Positions 5,650 through 11,108 of a DNA stretch of 11,108 nucleotides are shown here, piece by piece. Each line of letters starts with the position of its first letter. Position 1 is the stretch's first letter. The notes beneath the pieces are model-generated. The model made no database searches, was not told the DNA's origin, and saw only the letters and a program-made list of their open reading frames with translations. This stretch comes from a bacterium (GTDB lineage: Bacteria; Spirochaetota; UBA4802; UBA5550): positions 1 through 11,108 of the forward strand of contig JAAENB010000447.1 of assembly GCA_024224995.1 (NCBI GenBank), written 5' to 3'. A program made the position numbers and the translations under genes.

Positions 5650-8600
5650 AACGAACCTCCACGCTTTTGGTCTCTATGGGCAGGGGGATGTCGGGCCAGG
5701 CACGTCTTATTTTTACCATGGCCTGTATGGCTGCTGCTTTATACTCTACCGCTATTGTTCCCGATACAAACGTGAGAATCTCAGCTATAATAAATGCCGC
5801 TTCAAAATTTTTAAGCGCTTCCTGCTCAAGAAACAGGAGTATCCGCTTTTTAGCGGTCCTGCCCTTGTTTACTCCGCATAGTACCTGCTTAAAATACGAA
5901 CCTAATTGCTTTATATGAGCCGGGTTGTCCGCCGCAAACCGTTCGAGATAATTGGTTACAAAAAGCTGTACGTCTTTTGACGGATGTTCGCTTAATTTTA
6001 ACAGGTATTCTTCTCCCTGTTCATCCTTAAAGAACCGGGTTACCAGCTCCCTGCCAAAGCTTCGTACCTCTTCCCTGATGCTGTCGCAGATCATTACCAG
6101 GGATGCCGGAGTAAAATCTTCATCGGAAAAATTATTCCGCACGTAATTAAAAGCAAATTCCCGTGAATCATCCCATTCCGCGTCCAGCATCCGTACGGTC
6201 GATACTATCTCCTTTTTAAACAGGGCCAGCTTTGACTCGCATAACTGCCAGGCTACCTTCCGTACGATGTATACGTCATGGTCTGCCAGGGTTACGACTT
6301 CCTCTACTGTTAGATTTTCCCTGTCCTCGGCATCGGTCAGGAAAATTCCTCCCAGCTCCCGGTTTACCCCTGATTTGGCCCGGAGCAGTCTCCGGATTGT
6401 TGCCAGGGGTACCGACGTTATTCCCCTGAGGTCTTCTTTTATGAGTACTGTTACCCGTTTCAGGATCTCTTCATCCTTAAACCTGAAGAGCTTTTCTATG
6501 AGCTGGGGTACTATTTCCCTGCCAAAGAGCTCGTTTGACAATGCCAGCCGTTTTACTATGGGGCGTACGGCATTGCTCATTTCCGGATCTTTATGCGTAA
6601 TAAAGCGGACCAGGGTCTCGGGATTGTCGAGCAGGGTCTCATCGGGCAGCTGCCCGAACAGGGTTACTCCCAGTCCCCGTATCTCTCCGAATTGCGAAGA
6701 GAGCAGTACTTTTATTATATCCTGGGGCGGGTTTTTGCCGTAGGTTTCATGCGCAAGTAATATCTTACTGCCTGTTTCCTGGATCTCTTTTACCGGGCTG
6801 TTGATGCAGTCGTTTATTACTTCCATGCCGAGGGTCCCGCTTTGTGCCGGAAAGACCGTTAGCAGGGTTTCTCCCATATCTCGAATGATATCAGCATTAT
6901 TTTTTTTCAGGGTTAGCAGGTGTGCCATGATCCGGGTAAAGAGCGTCCGGGCTTTTTCTTCCGGCAGTCTGTTTTCTTTCAGGAAGGAACGGGCAAAGAT
7001 CCGCGTATCCGCGTATGGGGAGGTGACCAGGTCCAGGAGAAAAGTCTCATCATCCATGAAGAGTTCTTTTTTTTCTTTTATCCAGGTAAAGGCCTGATGG
7101 CGTCCGGCTCCTAGTACACAGCTTGTAAGAGCCCGGATTATTGATACATCGGGATCTTCTTTGCACAGGACCAGTGCCAGTTCCAGGCCAAGTTCCGCAG
7201 TGATATCATAGGGACAGCCAAGCAGTTTGATAACCAGGTCTTGCGAGGGGGAGCTCATAAACTCTTCCGAATCGCGCAATACTTTCACCCCGAAGTTGTG
7301 TACGGGCGCGGCCTTGCTTTTTTCCAGAAGCTCCGCCACTACGGGGTACTGTTTGTCCCATAACTCAGGATAGGCTTCTTCCCGTTCTGCCGGCGCCGGG
7401 TCTCCGGGTTTATACTCTTCCCGGCAGCGCCATGTTTTGCCCAGGGGAAAATACCGGGGACTGTTTTTATAAAGAATATAGCAAAATGCCCAGAATCCCG
7501 CGAAGGAATCATAATGGGTCTCGGTATCGCTCGACCGCCAGCGGCCGCTCTCGTCACGATACCACCGGGATTGTATGCTGGTACGGGGCTTGCCGCCGTT
7601 TTTGTCGCTCACCTGCGCCAGTACTGCCGCTGCCATAGAAACATACGCGGGATCGCGTAATTCGGCTAATTGCCGTAAGGTGCGCCATACGCGGCGCCGG
7701 AAATAGAGCCTGGTGCCGCTGCCGTAGGCAAGTTTCGCGTCGGGCATTTGCAGGTGTTTTTTCAGTTCGGAACGCCGTACATATTTATAGTTCCCGTTTT
7801 TATCGTGTATGTAGTGAGAATAGGTGTCACTGTCGAACATGGCACGGCTTGTTTCAAAGCGGTAGGCTATGAGACTGAATATTTCCGCGTCGAGCCGGTA
7901 TTCTGCCGCTTTAAAGATATGGCGTATTTGTTTGAAATAATTGGGCTTCATTGGCGCGGTTTTTAACACTTCTATAAGGGCCGCGCGCGCGGTTTCCGAA
8001 TTGATAAGATAGAGGTCCGTAAGAAGGCTGAATTTTTCTAGCGCTGCTTTTTCCAGGTATTCAAGTACCAATACGCTAAACTCATCTGCGGGACCGCTTA
8101 CGGCTTTTTTTAGCTTTTCCGGCAGGGCCGCAATAAATCCTTCCCGAAAGGTCTTTACTTCCGCGTCGGGCAGGAGCCGAAGCAGTGCTTCCGCTGTCAT
8201 GCGCCGGACCATTGGTGATGTTGCTGTATTATTGTATTCCTGCTTGAGCCGTTCGAGGGTCTCTCCTTCGCCGGTGCCGCAGGTTCCCAGGGCACGGACA
8301 ATGCAGTAATCGCGCAGGTCATCGCCGCTGCCCAGGAGGTTTAGAAGCAGGGGCTCTGCCTCCCGTATGGCAAGCTCTCCGGCCCGCCAGATGACTCGTG
8401 AAAGCGGCCATCCTTCTTCTTCTACCGGCTCTGATTCGGTTTGTTTTCGCTTAAAAAATGTTTTTTTGGTTTTTTCCGGTTTTGGCGGCGGCTCTTCTGC
8501 CAGCCGTTCCAGGATGACTTTTTCCCGGGGAGTGAGCCCTGTAGTGTCTTCGATTTCCATATTTGCATCTTCGATCTGTTCTGCCGGCGGAAGATCCGGC

Positions 8601-8854
8601 GCTGCGGCTCCGGGGTCAATGCTTTTGTAGCCTTTTTTTACTTTTGATTCTACCAGTTTGATAAAAGCAGCTTCCGCGTTCTCTCCATCTACAGGAATAA
8701 CGGTTTTTGTCCCGTCTTTGAGGCTCGATCCGCGCTTGCCGTAGCGGAAGTTAACCACATATTTGTCATCGCCAACTTCACAAAGGTCAACTTCGTAAAT
8801 TTTATCCGATTTTTCATCCTGAAAATGAAGGGTTGTTTGTTTTACCAGTTTCAT
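5639..8854 (-). CDS. Retron-associated WGR-domain HEAT/ARM-repeat protein
   Basis: The 1071-residue product starts with a WGR domain (about 1-78), recognised from VVNFRYGKRGSSLKDGTKT and a closing KKGYKSIDP. The eponymous Trp is Tyr (Y38-G39-K40-R41). A low-complexity Pro/Glu/Lys linker (80-148) leads into helical HEAT/ARM-like repeats at about 150-330 and 530-1060. Between them is a less regular, aromatic-rich insert (340-500). WGR domains bind nucleic acid in PARPs and bacterial MolR-type proteins; HEAT arrays are scaffolds. A role sensing or holding msDNA or a phage trigger is inferred. No enzymatic motif is visible. AGGA (8861-8864) lies six bases before the ATG, and a strong promoter lies 44 nt upstream. 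It is the first gene of the retron operon and is coupled to the SWIM gene. Confidence 0.87.
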   Translation of the reverse strand: MKLVKQTTLHFQDEKSDKIYEVDLCEVGDDKYVVNFRYGKRGSSLKDGTKTVIPVDGENAEAAFIKLVESKVKKGYKSIDPGAAAPDLPPAEQIEDANMEIEDTTGLTPREKVILERLAEEPPPKPEKTKKTFFKRKQTESEPVEEEGWPLSRVIWRAGELAIREAEPLLLNLLGSGDDLRDYCIVRALGTCGTGEGETLERLKQEYNNTATSPMVRRMTAEALLRLLPDAEVKTFREGFIAALPEKLKKAVSGPADEFSVLVLEYLEKAALEKFSLLTDLYLINSETARAALIEVLKTAPMKPNYFKQIRHIFKAAEYRLDAEIFSLIAYRFETSRAMFDSDTYSHYIHDKNGNYKYVRRSELKKHLQMPDAKLAYGSGTRLYFRRRVWRTLRQLAELRDPAYVSMAAAVLAQVSDKNGGKPRTSIQSRWYRDESGRWRSSDTETHYDSFAGFWAFCYILYKNSPRYFPLGKTWRCREEYKPGDPAPAEREEAYPELWDKQYPVVAELLEKSKAAPVHNFGVKVLRDSEEFMSSPSQDLVIKLLGCPYDITAELGLELALVLCKEDPDVSIIRALTSCVLGAGRHQAFTWIKEKKELFMDDETFLLDLVTSPYADTRIFARSFLKENRLPEEKARTLFTRIMAHLLTLKKNNADIIRDMGETLLTVFPAQSGTLGMEVINDCINSPVKEIQETGSKILLAHETYGKNPPQDIIKVLLSSQFGEIRGLGVTLFGQLPDETLLDNPETLVRFITHKDPEMSNAVRPIVKRLALSNELFGREIVPQLIEKLFRFKDEEILKRVTVLIKEDLRGITSVPLATIRRLLRAKSGVNRELGGIFLTDAEDRENLTVEEVVTLADHDVYIVRKVAWQLCESKLALFKKEIVSTVRMLDAEWDDSREFAFNYVRNNFSDEDFTPASLVMICDSIREEVRSFGRELVTRFFKDEQGEEYLLKLSEHPSKDVQLFVTNYLERFAADNPAHIKQLGSYFKQVLCGVNKGRTAKKRILLFLEQEALKNFEAAFIIAEILTFVSGTIAVEYKAAAIQAMVKIRRAWPDIPLPIETKSVEVRYAI

Positions 8855-8897
8855 AATATATCCTGATGGAGATTGTTATTTTCGCAAAACAGCTCTA

Positions 8898-8926
8898 TAT
8901 GTATGGTACCTTCAGGGTTTTGTCAA
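8898..8926 (-). promoter_or_regulatory. Main promoter of the retron operon
   Basis: On the minus strand TTGACA (8926-8921) and TACATA (8903-8898) are separated by 17 nt. Transcription would start near 8890, giving a leader of about 36 nt that carries the AGGA ribosome site of the WGR gene. Confidence 0.65.
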
Positions 8927-8938
8927 TGTTTTTTTAAG

Positions 8939-8984
8939 GCGCAGGGGAGAGGCATGCCTCTCCCCTGCGCGGTGTTATTTTTTT
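8939..8984 (+). terminator. Perfect 32-bp palindrome followed by a T-run
   Basis: Bases 8939-8954 and 8955-8970 are exact reverse complements. They give a 14-bp stem with a CATG tetraloop. On the plus strand a seven-T run (8978-8984) follows, as in an intrinsic terminator. No plus-strand gene ends here; the site is between the divergent promoters of the WGR and lipoprotein genes. It may insulate the lipoprotein gene, stop an antisense transcript, or be a protein-binding dyad. Confidence 0.6.
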
Positions 8985-9040
8985 ACGGGATACTTTAAAA
9001 AAAATTGTGACGATTTGCCCCTTTTTAACGCTTATATATA

Positions 9041-9060
9041 GGGATCATTAATATGATCCC
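9041..9060. promoter_or_regulatory. Dyad downstream of a TATATA box, possible operator
   Basis: GGGATCAT (9041-9048) and ATGATCCC (9053-9060) are perfect 8-bp inverted repeats around TAAT. They directly follow an AT-rich TTATATATA stretch (9032-9040) that may serve as a -10 region for the lipoprotein gene, although no good -35 box is at the right distance. The dyad could be an operator or a leader stem-loop. Confidence 0.4.
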
Positions 9061-9085
9061 GGAGGGTTCACTTTTATATATTTGT

Positions 9086-9148
9086 GCCCTCACAGGGATC
9101 TGGTCCGGACAGGTGTTTGGGATTTTTCTGTGAGGGCTCAACTTTTTT
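9086..9148 (+). promoter_or_regulatory. Attenuator-like hairpin in the lipoprotein leader
   Basis: GCCCTCACAG (9086-9095) pairs perfectly with CTGTGAGGGC (9128-9137). The 32-nt loop contains a GTCCGGAC palindrome. A six-T run (9143-9148) follows just before the ribosome site and the ATG at 9166. The form is that of a leader terminator, which suggests conditional read-through into the lipoprotein gene. No known riboswitch class was recognised. Confidence 0.45.
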
Positions 9149-9165
9149 CTTCTCAGGAACAAATA

Positions 9166-10803
9166 ATGAACAAAATGTCAAATGTGTTGGTTTTAATAGT
9201 GCTGATATTGGGAATGAGCCTTCTGGCATGCTCCGATATGATCCGTGTCGGCATGGAGAGTTTAAATCCCTTAAATAAAGAAAGTAGTAAAATAATCGTC
9301 TATTTTTATTTTGAAGCTGAAAAAAATGATGGACTGAATGAAGATATAATAGCTTCTATTTCCGGGTCGAAAATTACCGCCTATGTTCCCGATCCCGCCG
9401 CTCCGTCAGTGTTAACTGCCACCTTCAAAATAAACGGAGTATCAACTAGCGTAAATGGTCTGGAACAGAAGAGCGGTTTAACGGAAAATGATTTTTCTTC
9501 CGAATTGGTCTATGTAGTAACAGCGGAAAACGGAAGCAAACAGGAATATACCGTAGGAATTACCAGGGAACCGGACCCAATGCAGCAATTTGGATCGGAA
9601 GGCGATGATGAAGCCGTTGATATCGCCATAGACAGCAATGGCAACAGCTATGTTGTGGGCTGGATAGAGGGAAGACTGGGGGCTATTGAGTCAAAAGGCG
9701 GCTCCGATATTTGTCTCATAAAATATAATTTATCCGGAGGACGGGAATGGGTCCGGACTTTCGGCGGAGCCGGACAGGATTACGCAAGGGCTGTTGCCCT
9801 GGACTCGGACGGGAATATTTATATTGCCGGGTCTGTCGATGGAAACCTGGAAAGCAAAAACGGTATTGGAGAGGAAGATGCGGTACTCATTAAGTGCAAT
9901 CCGTTGGGAGAGCTTATCCGGACCAGCCGGCTGGGATCGGGTAAGGGTGACTATGCCACGGGATTAGCAATTGACGCGGACAACAATATTACTGTTGTTG
10001 GCAATACCCGGGGAGCCATGGCAGGCGCTTCGAGCAATGGCGGATTGGATTTTTTCCTGGCACGATATAATACAGCGGGTGGTCTCATATGGGTCCGGCA
10101 GTATGGAAGTACGGAAAATGATTATGTTCAGGATGTGGAAACAGGCAATAACGGATTTTTTTACTGTACCGGGTATACCGACGGCAAGCTTGAAGCAGGA
10201 GATATGCCCGGAGTACGGGATATGTTCCTGGCTCTGTATGACTCGGCAGGAATAGAACAATGGATGAAGCAAGTGGGAACCGATGCCGCAGATGAGGGGC
10301 ATAGTGTTGCTGTTGACAGCGAAGGTTCCTGTTATATCGCGGGCTGGACATCGGGCAGTTTCTCAAGTACGGAGAACTCCGGCGGGGCAGACATGCTCCT
10401 GATTAAGTATGATTCCACGGGAGATAGAAAATGGATACGGCAGCCCGGAACAAGTCTGGATGATTATGCCTATGGGGCGGCTGTTGGACTCTCTGGCGGG
10501 GTCTTTATTGTGGGCAACAGCAGAGAATCCGAAAATGACACGGAGCAGGAGACCGGGAGGAAAACCATGACTCTACCGGGCAATGACCTGAACCTGGCAT
10601 ACTACTCTTCCGATGGATACGTACTGGATAGCCAACAGTATGGATCAACAGAGGCGGCCGATTACGGCAGGGGCATAGCCGTTAATAGCAACGGCCTTGT
10701 TCATATCGCGGGATTTACCGAAGGGGATGTGGATGGATATTCCAGTCAGGGAGGGACCGACCTTTTGTTTATAAACTATACGATAGCTCCTCCCGGTTCT
10801 TAG
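9166..10803 (+). CDS. Secreted lipoprotein with SBBP beta-propeller repeats
   Basis: The 545-residue product has a lipoprotein signal peptide ending in LLAC (lipidated C22), so it should be membrane-anchored outside the cytoplasm. Residues about 40-135 form a beta-sandwich-like segment resembling DUF5018-type domains (FKINGVSTSVNG, VTAENGSKQEYTVGI). Seven repeats of about 55 residues follow. Each opens like QFGSEGDDEAVDIAID and continues with a GN-x-YVVG strand and a D-x-x-LIKY strand, the SBBP pattern expected to give a seven-bladed propeller. The ATG at 9166 is chosen because it begins the signal peptide and has AGGA (9155-9158) seven bases upstream. The reading frame stays open upstream to 9082, but those codons lie in the leader hairpin. 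Binding partner or substrate is unknown. It diverges from the retron operon and is probably unrelated to it. Confidence 0.87.
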   Translation: MNKMSNVLVLIVLILGMSLLACSDMIRVGMESLNPLNKESSKIIVYFYFEAEKNDGLNEDIIASISGSKITAYVPDPAAPSVLTATFKINGVSTSVNGLEQKSGLTENDFSSELVYVVTAENGSKQEYTVGITREPDPMQQFGSEGDDEAVDIAIDSNGNSYVVGWIEGRLGAIESKGGSDICLIKYNLSGGREWVRTFGGAGQDYARAVALDSDGNIYIAGSVDGNLESKNGIGEEDAVLIKCNPLGELIRTSRLGSGKGDYATGLAIDADNNITVVGNTRGAMAGASSNGGLDFFLARYNTAGGLIWVRQYGSTENDYVQDVETGNNGFFYCTGYTDGKLEAGDMPGVRDMFLALYDSAGIEQWMKQVGTDAADEGHSVAVDSEGSCYIAGWTSGSFSSTENSGGADMLLIKYDSTGDRKWIRQPGTSLDDYAYGAAVGLSGGVFIVGNSRESENDTEQETGRKTMTLPGNDLNLAYYSSDGYVLDSQQYGSTEAADYGRGIAVNSNGLVHIAGFTEGDVDGYSSQGGTDLLFINYTIAPPGS

Positions 10804-11108
10804 CAGGGGGGGGGAGGTAACCGGTGGCCCTGTGGGCCGGGTTACCGGTGATCGGTCAAAGAATAACACCGGCCAGGGAGTGCGGCCCCTGCGAGGGGAT
10901 CGGTACGCGTAGGGGCACGGGCGGATGATCCGCTGCATCGCGCCGTGCCCTCACGGTGTTTATTTGGGGTTTAACCCCTCCGTGGTGTTGACCCCCGGGC
11001 AATATCTTCGGAAACAGGCCCGTAGAGGCGTTGCACTGCAACGTCTCTGAAACCACCCCGGGTAAGATCCCCGGAAAAAGACCCTATTTAAAAAGAGTTT
11101 CTTGAGAG
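10804..11108. other. Gene-free, palindrome-rich region
   Basis: No convincing gene is present. A G9 tract (10806-10814) directly follows the lipoprotein stop codon. Hairpins are visible at 10816-10846 (GGTAACC/GGTTACC plus GGCCC/GGGCC around TGT), 10913-10950 (GGGCACGG/CCGTGCCC enclosing GCGGATGATCCGC), 10952-10984 (CACGG/CCGTG enclosing GGGGT/ACCCC) and 11024-11048 (12-bp stem with one G-U). The last is flanked by imperfect 23-nt direct repeats at 10993-11015 and 11056-11078 (18 of 23 identical). None is followed by a strong T-run on the plus strand. It may hold palindromic repeat elements or an unrecognised structured RNA. Confidence 0.55.

Noticed and set aside
6267..6743. Plus-strand open frame of 158 codons inside the WGR gene
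   Set aside because: It is antisense to a well-supported HEAT-repeat coding region, is Ser/Arg-rich and has no ribosome site; typical shadow frame.
9082..9165. N-terminal extension of the lipoprotein from the upstream in-frame codons
   Set aside because: It would put 28 polar residues before the signal peptide, and those codons coincide with the leader hairpin; the ATG at 9166 has a good ribosome site.

Overview
The window appears to come from a bacterial chromosome of intermediate GC. The 545-residue lipoprotein combines a lipobox, a DUF5018-like segment and SBBP propeller repeats. That combination, with the sigma70-like promoters and general gene style, suggests a spirochaete of the Treponema group. 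This assignment is an inference from gene content, not from a marker gene.

The centre of the window (about 8926 down to 1645, minus strand) is a complete retron-type defence locus. Transcription starts at a strong promoter (8898-8926). It runs through a 1071-aa WGR plus HEAT/ARM-repeat protein (5639-8854), then a translationally coupled 640-aa winged-helix/SWIM zinc-finger protein with two C-terminal zinc ribbons (3727-5649). Next come a heptanucleotide inverted repeat (3630-3722) and a second promoter (3580-3609). That promoter is placed to drive a retron msr-msd RNA (3339-3562), recognised from a 16-bp a1/a2 stem enclosing a perfect 20-bp msd hairpin. A further unexplained 21-bp hairpin (3162-3266) lies before the retron reverse transcriptase (1682-3094), and a terminator-like hairpin (1645-1671) closes the operon. 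An ARM/HEAT protein, a WHSWIM protein and a retron RT together match, as far as I recall it, type XIII of the published retron classification. That type has little mechanistic description. The likely logic is that RT and msDNA hold the two accessory proteins inactive until phage infection disturbs the complex; this is inferred from other retrons.

Left flank, plus strand: a long inverted repeat of unknown role (24-109), a DMT/EamA-family transporter (223-1116), and a small four-helix membrane protein (1258-1668). The promoter of the small protein is bracketed by two copies of a GTTGT-N4/5-CAAC operator-like element. This gene converges on the RT gene with only 13 nt between stop codons.

Right flank, plus strand: a divergent intergenic region with a perfect 32-bp palindrome followed by a T-run, two further stem-loops including an attenuator-like leader, and a lipoprotein gene encoding a predicted seven-bladed propeller (9166-10803). 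The last 305 bases carry no convincing gene but are dense with palindromes and an imperfect direct repeat.

No tRNA, rRNA, CRISPR array, transposase or integrase was seen.
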